From: CAXPZW01 sp964221845
GTDB lineage: Bacteria > Bacteroidota > Bacteroidia > Flavobacteriales_D > Sanyastnellaceae
DNA length: 26,894 nucleotides
Direction of reading: 5' to 3'
Assembly: GCA_964221845.1 (NCBI GenBank)
Contig: CAXPZW010000014.1
Location: 1 to 26,894 of the forward strand
Made by a program: the position numbers and the translations under genes
Notes under the pieces: model-generated
Database searches by the model: none
What the model saw: the letters and a program-made list of their open reading frames with translations, nothing else
What the model was told of the DNA's origin: nothing
In this document: positions 1 to 8,044 of the stretch, in pieces
Layout: every line of letters begins with the position of its first letter
How positions within the stretch are numbered: the first letter of the stretch is position 1

Positions 1-911
1 CGGCAGACGGTGAGGTAAACACCCCCACCTACGATGCGGTACTGAGCGTCACCCCAGACGGACGTCGCATGTACCTCTACAAAAACAACCGCGGAAGTGC
101 GGGCGACATTTTCATTTCCAGCTACGACAAGCACGACCAGGAATGGCGTACCCCCGAACGCTTGGACCGTCCCATCAACACTTCCTACTTCGAAGGTTCG
201 GTGAGCGTGACGGCCGATGGCGAGAAGCTCTACTTCGTTTCTGAGCGTCCTGGCGGCGAGGGGCAGGGCGACATTTACATGGCCGAACGCAAAGGCGAAG
301 GCTGGGGCAACCCGCAGAACCTCGGCAAGGTGATCAACACCATTGACGACGAAAAATTCGTGTTCATTCACCCCAACGGCAAGACGCTCTATTTCGCGTC
401 CAACGGCCACGCGGGCATGGGCAGCTATGACATCTACAAGACCGAGTTCGTCAACGGCCAGTGGGGCTTGCCCATCAACCTGGGCTATCCGATCAACACG
501 GTCAACGAAGAGTCGACCTTTTCGCTGACCAGTGACAATCAGACCATGTTCATTGCCGCCGAGTATGAGGATACTTATGGGGAACGCGACATCTACCAAA
601 TCAACGTGTCGGAGTACTCGCTGATTTCAAGCGGGTACGACAGCAAAGGGTTTGCCACCCTCGAGTGCAAGGTGACCTTGGCCGACGGCAGTACCGCTTC
701 GCGCGTCACCGTTGAGATTCTCCCCAGTTACGGCGAGCGCATTTTGGCTACCGAAAAGACCGACAAAAACGGGGTCGTGCGCATGAGCCTCCCGGGCAAC
801 GCAACCTACCGGGTGCGCGTGCAAGCCAAAGACGGTCCTGTGGAGGAGAGTGTTCGTCTGGACCTCAAACCCACCGGCGAGACCCTCGAGAAAATCACGA
901 TCGGGATTTAG
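1..911 (+). CDS. PD40 beta-propeller protein with C-terminal carboxypeptidase-regulatory-like domain, 5' truncated
   Basis: The frame is open from the window edge (first complete codon at base 3) to TAG at 909-911, giving 302 visible residues; the true start lies upstream. About four PD40/WD40-like blades of roughly 50 residues are visible, each with a 'PINT..E' turn, a 'DG..LYF.S' strand and a 'G..DIY' strand. About 80 residues resembling a carboxypeptidase regulatory-like (CRD) fold follow ('KNGVVRMSLPGNATYRV'). In Bacteroidota such propellers usually sit in periplasmic or outer-membrane OmpA-family proteins, including the T9SS component PorE (TPR-PD40-CRD-OmpA). Here the protein stops after the CRD-like part, with no OmpA peptidoglycan-binding domain. 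The N-terminus is not visible, so signal peptide and TPRs are unknown. A structural, non-enzymatic envelope role is inferred. The stop overlaps that of the convergent mannosidase gene. Confidence 0.8.
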   Translation, partial: ADGEVNTPTYDAVLSVTPDGRRMYLYKNNRGSAGDIFISSYDKHDQEWRTPERLDRPINTSYFEGSVSVTADGEKLYFVSERPGGEGQGDIYMAERKGEGWGNPQNLGKVINTIDDEKFVFIHPNGKTLYFASNGHAGMGSYDIYKTEFVNGQWGLPINLGYPINTVNEESTFSLTSDNQTMFIAAEYEDTYGERDIYQINVSEYSLISSGYDSKGFATLECKVTLADGSTASRVTVEILPSYGERILATEKTDKNGVVRMSLPGNATYRVRVQAKDGPVEESVRLDLKPTGETLEKITIGI

Positions 912-3442
912 CGCAGGCGCTGCAGCACCTCTCCCAAATGGCGAAAACCAAGCCCGGGATCATCGGTGGGCGCCTCTGAGGTGAACACCACCTCGTGCGC
1001 AAAGCCCGGACGCAAATGGAATCCGTTGTCGCTGAAGCGGCCGGGAACGGCTGCGCTCACTTCTACCCCTGCCACAAACACATCGCTGCGCAATGACATG
1101 CGCCATTCCCCCGGTCCATTCGGGGTGATTTGGACGTCGATGTGTGCCTCTGGAAAATCCCAATGTGTGGGCGCAGAAGGGTAGAAGATGTCTACCAGTG
1201 CTTCGCCGGCCACGTTCAACTCCACCACCAACGCCACACTGGCCGCAGTGGAATCCAGCAAAAAGCGCTGGGAAGGAAACTCCAAAATCCGATTGCCAAT
1301 CGTAGGCACTACTGGCGCCCTTACCGGCACGATAGCCAAAATGTCCCCTTCAAAGGTTTGGAAGGTGACGCGTCCTTCGGCCCAAATGGCTTGGCCGGCC
1401 AATTCAGGGAGGTTGGGTATGGATACATCCACACAAATGGTGTCTCCTTCAGCATGGGCATTCAATAAGAACGGAGCGTAGCTGCGCTTGGCCTCGTGGT
1501 GCAGGAGCTTCCATTGCCCTTGCCCATCGATGCTGCTCCACGAGCTTACCGGCCAACAATCGTTCAGCTGCCAATACAGCGATCCGGCGCACACCGGAAA
1601 GGCCATGCGCTGCGCCCGGAGTCCCAATCCCATGCCACGCATTTGCTGGAATTGACTCAGGTAGCGGTAATCGTCTAGGTTGTCTGGCACCCCGCCAAAG
1701 TCACGCGTGAAGTAGGTGTCCATGAGTTCAAATCCGCGCGGGTGTTTTTGGTGCGCCTCGAGGTCTGGATGGCCAAGTGTCAACGAGTCTGCGGACATGG
1801 CAACCAAGGCCCCCCCAGAGGGCAACGCCTGGAATCCAAATTCGCTCATGAAGCGCGGGATGACCGCTTGGAAGCGTTCAAACGGCGCAGCGTCGTGCCA
1901 CACGGTCCAATCGTGTGCGTCGCCCTGGAACTGGAAGCGTGCATCTCCACGGCCCAGCGAAGGCGAACTTTCCCAATACGGCAAGGTGGAATGGCGCCCG
2001 ACCAAGTTGGGCAACACCGCTTGAAACAAGCGCTGGTACGAGAGCCACACTTGTTTGGCGTCGTCTGGTGTCAATTTGGATTGCCAGCCCCAACGGTGCC
2101 AGCCTTCGCTCACCTCGTTGTTTCCGCACCACAGTGCCATGCACGGATGGCTTTCCAGGCGTCGTATGTGGTAGCTGGCCTCGCGGGATACGTTGTCCAC
2201 AAAGGCGTCGTCTCCGGGGTACATGGCGCACGCAAACATGAAGTCTTGCCACACCAGGATGCCGGCTTCATCGCAGAGGTGGTAGAACACCTCGCGTTCG
2301 TAGATGCCTCCGCCCCAGACGCGCAACATGTTGAAGTTGGCGGCCACACAATCGCCGATGAGTTGGCGGTAGTCGGCCTCGCTCACACGGTGCAAAAAGA
2401 CGTCTTGCGGAATGTAGTTGGCGCCTTTGCAGTACACCGGCACTTTGTTGACACGCAGCATGAACCGCTGGCCCACCTGGTCGGCGGTGGTGTCGAGCTC
2501 CACGGTGCGGATGCCGATGTGCAGGGTGTCTACGACCAAGCGTTCACCAAGGATTAAGGTGCAAACAGCCGGGGTGAGGGTCTGCTCGCCCATTTCGCGG
2601 GGCCACCAACGCTCCGGATGGGTGAGGTTGACGTCCACTTCTACAGAACCAATGCCTGCGCCCAAGGCCACTTCTTTTTGGTTGGTACCGTTTCCACATT
2701 TCACCTGGAGCAAGGCGGTGCCCGTTTGGGGGGATTCAATGTCGTAACGCACGCGAACCGTGGCGTTTTCGGCATTGGCTTCAACGGTTTGCACCGTGTG
2801 TTGCAGGATGCGTGGGCCGTTGATGCGCAGGAAGGACACTTCTCCGGTAATGCCCATGCTTGGCAAGGTGGGACCCCAATCCCAACCGTACTGGTACTGG
2901 GCCTTACGGGTGACCGCTCGCACCGGTGCGCCGGGGAGAGAATGGGTGCATGCAGCCACCAGTTCTTCTCCTTTTGAAAGGGGAGAGTGGAACACCACGC
3001 GGATCACGTTGTCCTTGCGCTGGAAATGCTCGTACACGTCGGCTTCCCAAGGCAAAAAGGCGTTGTTGGCGCGCAAGACGAGTTGGTCATTGAGGTAGAC
3101 TTCGGCGTGGGTGTCGAGCCCTTGGAACGCGAGCAATACCCGGTCGGCTTTGCGCAGGTTGCGGGGCAGGTCGAAGGGTTTGGTGCGGTACTCCCAATCG
3201 GCTTCCGACACCCAGGCCCATTCCGATTCGCCTTGGCCCACAAACGGGTCTGCGAGTCCACGGGCGGCCATCAAGTCGGTGTGCACGCATCCGGGCACTG
3301 TCGCAGGCATCCACCCCGGGGTATCCAGTTCTTGAAATTCCCACTCGAGGGCAACCGAAACCCGGTCGGCGCGGTTATCTTGTCCATACGTGGTCACGGC
3401 GGCCAACAGCAAGGCCCAGAACCACACACGTTGGTTGATCAT
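908..3442 (-). CDS. Secreted beta-mannosidase, glycoside hydrolase family 2
   Basis: An 844-residue GH2 enzyme predicted to release terminal beta-linked mannose from manno-oligosaccharides or N-glycan cores. The order is signal peptide (MINQRVWFWALLLAAVTTYG), sugar-binding jelly-roll ('EVYLNDQLV', 'YQYGWDWGP'), Ig-like domain, TIM barrel and a beta-sandwich C-terminus. The acid/base glutamate is E443 in 'CGNNEVSEGW' and the nucleophile is E534 in 'FMSEFGFQ'; the 91-residue spacing suits GH2 mannosidases. I chose ATG at 3442 because it places the signal peptide at the N-terminus; an upstream in-frame start would add 25 residues unlike the family. No T9SS tail is seen, so it probably stays in the periplasm or is surface-attached by other means. 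It starts 18 bases from a divergent small gene. No polysaccharide-utilisation transporter (SusC/SusD) lies nearby. Confidence 0.9.
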   Translation of the reverse strand: MINQRVWFWALLLAAVTTYGQDNRADRVSVALEWEFQELDTPGWMPATVPGCVHTDLMAARGLADPFVGQGESEWAWVSEADWEYRTKPFDLPRNLRKADRVLLAFQGLDTHAEVYLNDQLVLRANNAFLPWEADVYEHFQRKDNVIRVVFHSPLSKGEELVAACTHSLPGAPVRAVTRKAQYQYGWDWGPTLPSMGITGEVSFLRINGPRILQHTVQTVEANAENATVRVRYDIESPQTGTALLQVKCGNGTNQKEVALGAGIGSVEVDVNLTHPERWWPREMGEQTLTPAVCTLILGERLVVDTLHIGIRTVELDTTADQVGQRFMLRVNKVPVYCKGANYIPQDVFLHRVSEADYRQLIGDCVAANFNMLRVWGGGIYEREVFYHLCDEAGILVWQDFMFACAMYPGDDAFVDNVSREASYHIRRLESHPCMALWCGNNEVSEGWHRWGWQSKLTPDDAKQVWLSYQRLFQAVLPNLVGRHSTLPYWESSPSLGRGDARFQFQGDAHDWTVWHDAAPFERFQAVIPRFMSEFGFQALPSGGALVAMSADSLTLGHPDLEAHQKHPRGFELMDTYFTRDFGGVPDNLDDYRYLSQFQQMRGMGLGLRAQRMAFPVCAGSLYWQLNDCWPVSSWSSIDGQGQWKLLHHEAKRSYAPFLLNAHAEGDTICVDVSIPNLPELAGQAIWAEGRVTFQTFEGDILAIVPVRAPVVPTIGNRILEFPSQRFLLDSTAASVALVVELNVAGEALVDIFYPSAPTHWDFPEAHIDVQITPNGPGEWRMSLRSDVFVAGVEVSAAVPGRFSDNGFHLRPGFAHEVVFTSEAPTDDPGLGFRHLGEVLQRLR

Positions 3443-3460
3443 GGTCGAAAAGTAAGCACG

Positions 3461-3703
3461 ATGCAGCGCATCACCGCAGACACGTTTTCCAAACAAGACA
3501 AACCCGTCCAGGTGCAATGGTTGCGCACGCTAGGTAAACACTTGGGCAACCGGCAGTTTGAGGGGTACCTCGTCAGCCTGTTTGCCGTCGAGGATTTCTA
3601 CGTGGAACTCTGGAAAAGGGTTGGGCTCGACTACATTGATTACATCGAGGTGGTACGTGACGACACCCGCCTTGAACACTACGTCCCCAAACTTGACCTT
3701 TAG
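3461..3703 (+). CDS. Small conserved-looking protein of unknown function (80 aa)
   Basis: Starts at ATG 3461 (MQRITADTF) and ends at TAG 3701-3703, 80 residues, soluble, acidic at the C-terminus ('VVRDDTRLEHYVPKLDL'). The pattern of a short helical start, then 'YLVSLFAVEDFYVELW' strands, then a terminal 'LDL' resembles small uncharacterised proteins found in many Bacteroidota, but I cannot name a family. The frame is open far upstream, but that extension is antisense to the mannosidase and is ignored. It is divergent from the mannosidase (18-base gap) and shares its stop bases with convergent aroE. No signal peptide, membrane segment or metal motif is visible. No function is proposed. Confidence 0.6.
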   Translation: MQRITADTFSKQDKPVQVQWLRTLGKHLGNRQFEGYLVSLFAVEDFYVELWKRVGLDYIDYIEVVRDDTRLEHYVPKLDL

Positions 3704-4431
3704 CGATTCCAAATGTCCCAAGCGGCTTCGGCTTGGCCATGCAGCATGCGCAATCCGTTGAGCACAGCGGCACCTTGGTCCAGCCCGGCCTGCATGAATG
3801 CGGTGGTTTCGGGGTTGTAGATCAGGTCCATCAGAATGTGCTGCTTGCCTATCCCTTCATAAGGAATGTCAGGGCGCGAGGAAGTGTCAGGGTGCTGCCC
3901 CACCGGAGTGGCGTTCACAATGAGTTTGAAGTGGTCCATCGCCTCGGCGCGCAGGTCTTGGTAATGCACTTGGTCGGGACCATTGGGTGTGCGGGACACG
4001 TACACGCACTGCAGTCCCAAGTGACGCAGGACGTGCAACACCGCGGCGCTTGCGCCACCCGTTCCCAAAATCAGCGCGCGTTGGTGGTGACTGCGCAGCA
4101 CGGGTTTGAGGCTGTCGCGGAAACCCGTCACATCGGTGTTGTACCCGACTGGACCTTCGGGTGTCAGGTGCACGGTGTTGACCGCGCCAATGGCTGCAGC
4201 TTCAGGGGCTACATCGGTCAAATAGGGGAGGATGGCGCGCTTGTACGGAATGGTGACATTGAACCCCACCAATTCGGGGTCTCGGAGCAGCTGTTCGACT
4301 TCGGCAATGTCACCCAGCTCGTAGGCGTCGTAGCGCGCATCGGTGATGCCTTCAAGTGCGAACTTCTCAGCAAAGTAACCGGGAGAGAAACTGTGCCCCA
4401 ACGCCCCACCGATCAACCCGAACTTTCTCAT
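3700..4431 (-). CDS. aroE: Shikimate dehydrogenase (NADP+)
   Basis: Reduces 3-dehydroshikimate to shikimate in aromatic amino-acid biosynthesis, in the cytoplasm. The 243-residue product begins 'MRKFGLIGG', with the substrate-binding 'SFSP' (S14, S16), catalytic Lys64 in 'NVTIPYK', 'GAVNTV', Asp100 in 'YNTDVTGF', and the NADP-binding loop 'GTGGASAAV'. The length is slightly short but normal for Bacteroidota AroE. ATG 4431 was chosen because it overlaps the upstream gene's TGA as ATGA, the hallmark of translational coupling, and starts exactly at the first strand; a longer in-frame start (4461) would add ten unsupported residues. It forms a two-gene unit with the DUF368 gene. Confidence 0.93.
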   Translation of the reverse strand: MRKFGLIGGALGHSFSPGYFAEKFALEGITDARYDAYELGDIAEVEQLLRDPELVGFNVTIPYKRAILPYLTDVAPEAAAIGAVNTVHLTPEGPVGYNTDVTGFRDSLKPVLRSHHQRALILGTGGASAAVLHVLRHLGLQCVYVSRTPNGPDQVHYQDLRAEAMDHFKLIVNATPVGQHPDTSSRPDIPYEGIGKQHILMDLIYNPETTAFMQAGLDQGAAVLNGLRMLHGQAEAAWDIWNR

Positions 4432-5420
4432 TGGTCCATGCCCAGTTTGCGGGCGCCCCATTCCAGGCCCAGGATGATCACCAGTCCTCCCACTGCACAG
4501 GCAATGGCCAGCCCGGTTTGCGGGTCTGCGGTGATGAAGCCTGCGGTTTCAAAGGTGTTTTCGGCGACTGGAGTCCCGAGTTCTTCAAAGTGTAGGAAGC
4601 CGTCGGGCGCCACGTTGGTCTCGGTCAACGCTACACATTTTTCGTCGGCCTCACCGGCATGTTTGACGTACACGGTATTCACCACTTTCCAAGGCCAGAG
4701 CTTGTTCAGCGACCCAATCAGAAATCCAGTCAGCACAGCCAAGATGAGGTTACGTGCACGGTCAAAGGCCCAGGTCAGCACGCGGGAGAACAGCAACAGG
4801 CCCAAGATGGCTCCTGCACCCAGGGCACCTACCTTGATCCAATCGCCTTCTGAAAGCGCATTCATGAAAGTGGCATAGGCCCCCAGCAACAACAGAATGA
4901 AGCTGCCGGAAATCCCGGGCAGGATCATCGCACAAATGGCAATTGCTCCGCATACAAACAGGTACCAGAGCTCTCCATTGGGTGAAAAGGGAGGGAGCGT
5001 CGTGATCCAAAAGGCCACACAAGTGCCCACAATTAAGCCGGTAATTGGCTTCCAATTCCACTTTTCCACTTGCCGTCCGACCAGCCACACCGAGGCTACC
5101 ACCAGCCCAAAGAAGAAGGCCCATAACAGATGTGCGTGGCTCTCTAGTAATCCGGTGATCACCTTGCTCAGGGTCACGATGCTCAGTCCAATACCGGCAA
5201 ACAGGGTGACTAGGAAATTGCCATTGGCCTGTTTCCAAGCCGCGGCCAAGCCTTCTTTGCGCAGGGTGCGCAGCAGGCCCAGGTTCACCCCTTTGATGGA
5301 TTGGAGCAGTTCTTCATAAATGCCGGTGATGAAGGCAATGGTGCCTCCTGAAACCCCCGGCACCACATCAGCCGCGCCCATGGCGATGCCTTTGAGGAAG
5401 AGGGAAATGCGTTGGAGCAT
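4428..5420 (-). CDS. popT: DUF368 membrane protein, PopT-type polyprenyl-phosphate transporter
   Basis: A 330-residue polytopic inner-membrane protein with many hydrophobic helices. It starts with the family's conserved 'KGIAMGAADVVPGVSGGT' and has an internal related 'ILPGISGSFILLLLGAY', consistent with an inverted repeat of two re-entrant PG(V/I)SG loops. DUF368 proteins were shown in other bacteria (PopT) to recycle undecaprenyl phosphate across the membrane for cell-wall synthesis; applying that here is by family membership. A loop of about 50 residues with charged residues ('KHAGEADEK') sits near the C-terminus. The ATG at 5420 matches the family N-terminus. The gene is upstream of and translationally coupled to aroE, although no functional link is known. 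Confidence 0.8.
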   Translation of the reverse strand: MLQRISLFLKGIAMGAADVVPGVSGGTIAFITGIYEELLQSIKGVNLGLLRTLRKEGLAAAWKQANGNFLVTLFAGIGLSIVTLSKVITGLLESHAHLLWAFFFGLVVASVWLVGRQVEKWNWKPITGLIVGTCVAFWITTLPPFSPNGELWYLFVCGAIAICAMILPGISGSFILLLLGAYATFMNALSEGDWIKVGALGAGAILGLLLFSRVLTWAFDRARNLILAVLTGFLIGSLNKLWPWKVVNTVYVKHAGEADEKCVALTETNVAPDGFLHFEELGTPVAENTFETAGFITADPQTGLAIACAVGGLVIILGLEWGARKLGMDQ

Positions 5421-5530
5421 GGATCAATAAACTTGTTCAGCGCGAGTATACGACTTCTCCACAGCAGACACGCGTACAGGACGTTAATGCATTGAAATGC
5501 CTAATTTCTGATCACAAAATCCTATTTGCT
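5421..5530. other. Divergent intergenic region between DUF368 and DUF1761 genes
   Basis: This 110-base spacer separates two divergent genes and must carry both promoters. It is more AT-rich than its surroundings. I looked for the Bacteroidota TTG...TAnnTTTG pattern on both strands and found only partial matches, so no promoter is called. Confidence 0.4.
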
Positions 5531-5995
5531 ATGACTGGTTATTACGGTTACGAACTCAATTGGCTCGGCATCATTCTGGGCGCGCTTGTGCCTATGTTGG
5601 TGGGCTTAGTCTGGTACCACCCCAAGGTGTTTGGAAAGGCTTGGATGAAGAGCCTGAACTTCACCGACGAAGATGTCAAAGGCGGAAACATGCCGGTGAT
5701 CTTTGGCCTGGCGTTCCTCATGGCCCTGACCCTGAGCTACTACTTTGCTATGCGCTACCACGCACACGGTGAAGACAGCAACTTCATCATGCACGCGGCT
5801 TACCACGGCTTCATGACCTTCGGCTATGTAGGTGCACCTGTACTGGTGAGCAACCTGCTGTTCGAACGCCGCAACGCTGCTGGCATCCTCATCAACCTGG
5901 CCTACTGGTTTGTGGCAGTGATGGGTATCGCCATTGTGGTCTACGCCCTCCCAGGAGCTGAAGTACCTGAGCCCGCTGCCGCTCTGCTACGCTAA
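5531..5995 (+). CDS. DUF1761 family membrane protein
   Basis: A 154-residue integral membrane protein with four hydrophobic segments. The N-terminal pattern 'NWLGIILGALVPMLVGLVWY' followed by 'FGKAWM' is typical of DUF1761, a family of unknown function. A second region contains 'HAAYHGFMTFGYVGAPV', with histidines in or near the membrane. ATG 5531 is preferred over 5492 because the earlier start would prepend a 13-residue non-family leader. The gene stands alone, divergent from the DUF368/aroE pair, and is followed directly by an intrinsic terminator, so it is probably a monocistronic unit. No function can be assigned. Confidence 0.8.
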   Translation: MTGYYGYELNWLGIILGALVPMLVGLVWYHPKVFGKAWMKSLNFTDEDVKGGNMPVIFGLAFLMALTLSYYFAMRYHAHGEDSNFIMHAAYHGFMTFGYVGAPVLVSNLLFERRNAAGILINLAYWFVAVMGIAIVVYALPGAEVPEPAAALLR

Positions 5996-6020
5996 CGCAA
6001 TAACATACCCCCCTAACTCG

Positions 6021-6056
6021 AAAGCGGTGGTCCGGATGGGCGCCGCTTTTTCTTTG
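6021..6056 (+). terminator. Rho-independent terminator of the DUF1761 gene
   Basis: A 9-base-pair stem (6021-6029 with 6041-6049, one G-T wobble) closes on an 11-base loop and is followed by a T-rich run (6047-6056, interrupted by one C). It lies about 25 bases after the DUF1761 stop codon. Confidence 0.8.
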
Positions 6057-6057
6057 G

Positions 6058-6134
6058 AGTGCAAGTGGAAGTGCAAGGGATTAGTGCAAGGGAAGGATTC
6101 CTTTGCGACGCACTATGCAATGTGCACTATCCCT
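6058..6134. repeat. Cluster of short direct and inverted repeats
   Basis: Three copies of AGTGCAAG occur at 6058, 6070 and 6083 (periods 12 and 13); the last two extend to AGTGCAAGGGA. Two copies of GCACTAT lie at 6110 and 6124. The segment 6076-6088 is an inverted repeat of 6123-6134 with one extra T, and a smaller palindrome (AAGGA-TTCCTT) sits in the loop. The cluster lies between the terminator and the 3' end of the convergent rhodanese gene, whose stop codon is inside the second GCACTAT. It may fold as a 3' hairpin of the rhodanese transcript, but it lacks a clear T-run. Confidence 0.55.
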
Positions 6135-6429
6135 CAAACGCTTCGTACCACGCCAGCACGCCTCCATCCAGATTGATGAGGTTCGTGTAGTTGTGCTTTT
6201 GCTCGAGGGCGGAGATGACTGCGGCGCTGCGTTTGCCGGAGCGGCAGTGCACCACTACGGGGCAGTCGCGGCGCACGTCTTCGGTGCGGCCCAAGATGTC
6301 GCCCATGGGAATGTGTTGGGCGCCAAAGTTGTATTCGATCACCTCGTGCTCTTCACGCACGTCAATCACTTGGATGTCCTCGCCGGCGTCGAGTTTGGCT
6401 TTGAGTTGCTGTACGGTAATGGTTTCCAT
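6127..6429 (-). CDS. Single-domain rhodanese-like protein (sulfurtransferase)
   Basis: A 100-residue cytoplasmic rhodanese domain. Cys62 begins the active-site loop 'CRSGKRS', which has the length and basic residues of sulfurtransferase rhodaneses such as GlpE/PspE rather than the longer phosphatase loop. The conserved 'VIDVREEHE' and C-terminal 'LDGGVLAW' are present. It probably carries sulfur as a persulfide; the acceptor is unknown. ATG 6429 (METITV) begins at the first domain strand; the in-frame extension upstream to 6480 overlaps the helicase 3' end and is not family-like. It lies 28 bases downstream of the helicase gene on the same strand, so co-transcription is likely. Confidence 0.88.
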   Translation of the reverse strand: METITVQQLKAKLDAGEDIQVIDVREEHEVIEYNFGAQHIPMGDILGRTEDVRRDCPVVVHCRSGKRSAAVISALEQKHNYTNLINLDGGVLAWYEAFEG

Positions 6430-6457
6430 GGTGCGAAATGTTCGGAGGGCAAAAGTC

Positions 6458-7903
6458 CTAAATGTCTGCGAATCCTTCATCCTGGTACATGGCCTCGGGA
6501 AAATTGACCAAGTAGAGGCGTGATTCTGCCCGGGTCACTGCGGTATACAACCAGCGGTAGTACTCGGCGTCGAGGTGATCTTCGTTGAGGTAGCCGGCGT
6601 CTACAAACACCACGGGCCATTGCCCGCCTTGGGATTTGTGACAGGTTACCGCGTAGCCGTACTTCACTTGGAGGGCGCTGTAGTAGGGGTCCTTTTTCAC
6701 CGCTTCCGCAATCTTGCGACGGCTGCCTTCGTCCAGGTAGCCGAGGGCCACTTGGTCGAAGAGTTGCTGCATGCGCGCCATGGGCAGGTTGGCCGAATCC
6801 AAGGTGAGCGTGTCCAAGAGCACACACAATTCGCAGCCCGGCATGTCTGGATAGTCTTCAAAAGTCACCTCTACCCACGCGTAGCGCAGCCCGTGAAATT
6901 CTTCGTAGCGGACGATGCGCTGGACTTCTACAGTATCGCCGTTGGCGATGAACGACGCGCGTTTGAGCTGGTCGTTTTCCAGCCAGGTGTAGTTGTTGCG
7001 CACCACCATCAAGCGGTCGCCGCCGTTGAGTTCTTCTTCGTGCCAGAGCAGGCGGGCGCGGATTTGTTGGTTGAATTGGTTGGCCCGCTTGTTTGAACGG
7101 GTGATGACCATGACGTTTTCGATGCCCTCTTTGTCCACCTCGTCCTGGAGGGCGTCTTGCAGTTCGGTGCCGTCGATGCGGATCACGTCGTCAAACGGCC
7201 CGGCGTCGAGCTGCGGATAGCCCTTGGCGCCCTGCAGCAATTGGTCACGCAGCATGGTGGCGTTGTAGAGGATGCCCGAGGTCAACTGTTGACGACGTAC
7301 CTCGGTGAGTTCCACCCGGGCTGCGGTGATGGGGTACATCCCGGTCAAGTACTCCAAGTCCAACCCAGGACTGTGTGGACTGCCTACAGGCGGGAGCTGA
7401 GCGCCGTCGCCCACCAGAATGAGCCGGCACCCCTGACCGCTGAATACGTACATCAGCAAGTCCTCTAACAAGTCCCGGCTGCCAAAGCCTTCGGTCAGTC
7501 CGCCCGAGCCGATCATCGAGGCTTCATCCACGATGAACACTGCGTTGGTGAACGGGTTGTGCGCCACTTGGACTCGAAATCCTGAGCCGGTTTGTTGCTG
7601 CACATAAATGCGTTTGTGGATGGTGTAGGCGGCTTTTCCAGCGTGACGACTGAACACCTTTGCGGCGCGTCCGGTGGGGGCCAGCAGGACGGTGTTGACC
7701 CGGTGCTTGCTCAAGGTTTGCACCAGGGTACCCATGCAGGTGGTTTTACCGGTTCCCGCATAGCCGCGCACTACCAGTGTGCAGTTGGGGTAGTCGCTGG
7801 TCACAAAGCGCGCCGCCACTTCCAATAGGCGTTTTTGACCGTCTGTGGGGTCAAACGGGAAGCGGTGCAGCAGGTCGTATGTGAAGCCTTCGCGGTCGAG
7901 CAC
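6458..7903 (-). CDS. RecD-like superfamily 1 DNA helicase
   Basis: An ATP-dependent DNA helicase of the RecD/TraI-like SF1B group. It shows Walker A 'GYAGTGKTT' (K53 from the chosen start), 'LLAPTGRAAK' (motif Ia), Walker B 'FIVDEASM', motif III 'GDGAQLPPVG', and the C-terminal UvrD_C_2 elements 'CHKSQGGQW' and 'YTAVTRA'. The reading frame has no ATG near the N-terminus. GTG 7903 gives 481 residues starting just before 'YDLLHRFPFDPTDGQ', where Bacteroidota homologues usually begin; TTG 7996 would give 512 residues with a low-complexity leader. No RecB or RecC partner is nearby, so it resembles the stand-alone family involved in repair, not the RecBCD subunit. Confidence 0.85.
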   Translation of the reverse strand: MLDREGFTYDLLHRFPFDPTDGQKRLLEVAARFVTSDYPNCTLVVRGYAGTGKTTCMGTLVQTLSKHRVNTVLLAPTGRAAKVFSRHAGKAAYTIHKRIYVQQQTGSGFRVQVAHNPFTNAVFIVDEASMIGSGGLTEGFGSRDLLEDLLMYVFSGQGCRLILVGDGAQLPPVGSPHSPGLDLEYLTGMYPITAARVELTEVRRQQLTSGILYNATMLRDQLLQGAKGYPQLDAGPFDDVIRIDGTELQDALQDEVDKEGIENVMVITRSNKRANQFNQQIRARLLWHEEELNGGDRLMVVRNNYTWLENDQLKRASFIANGDTVEVQRIVRYEEFHGLRYAWVEVTFEDYPDMPGCELCVLLDTLTLDSANLPMARMQQLFDQVALGYLDEGSRRKIAEAVKKDPYYSALQVKYGYAVTCHKSQGGQWPVVFVDAGYLNEDHLDAEYYRWLYTAVTRAESRLYLVNFPEAMYQDEGFADI

Positions 7904-8002
7904 TGGGGGAATTTGAGAAGTGGGATGGGAGCGGGCCAGCAAGCGGTTTAGACCTGTGTCAGATGGCCCCGAATTCCACCCGACAAACAACGACAATTAT
8001 TG

Positions 8003-8010
8003 TAGATTTG
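8003..8010 (+). promoter_or_regulatory. Candidate -7 promoter element (TAGATTTG) for the 8045 operon
   Basis: A perfect match to the Bacteroidota -7 consensus TAnnTTTG, 34 bases before the ATG at 8045 and in the divergent gap from the helicase. No convincing TTG -33 element is seen at the usual spacing, so the call is moderate. Confidence 0.4.
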
Positions 8011-8044
8011 TCCACTTTCACAGCATGATCGAAACCCCTGCAAG

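Noticed and set aside
1742..2557. A 271-codon plus-strand open frame across the mannosidase gene
   Set aside because: It is antisense to a clear GH2 protein with catalytic residues in place, has no recognisable domain, and such long shadows are expected at this GC content.
3733..4878. A 381-codon plus-strand open frame across aroE and the DUF368 gene
   Set aside because: It spans two well-supported minus-strand genes and their coupled junction, with no domain and an amino-acid make-up typical of antisense translation.
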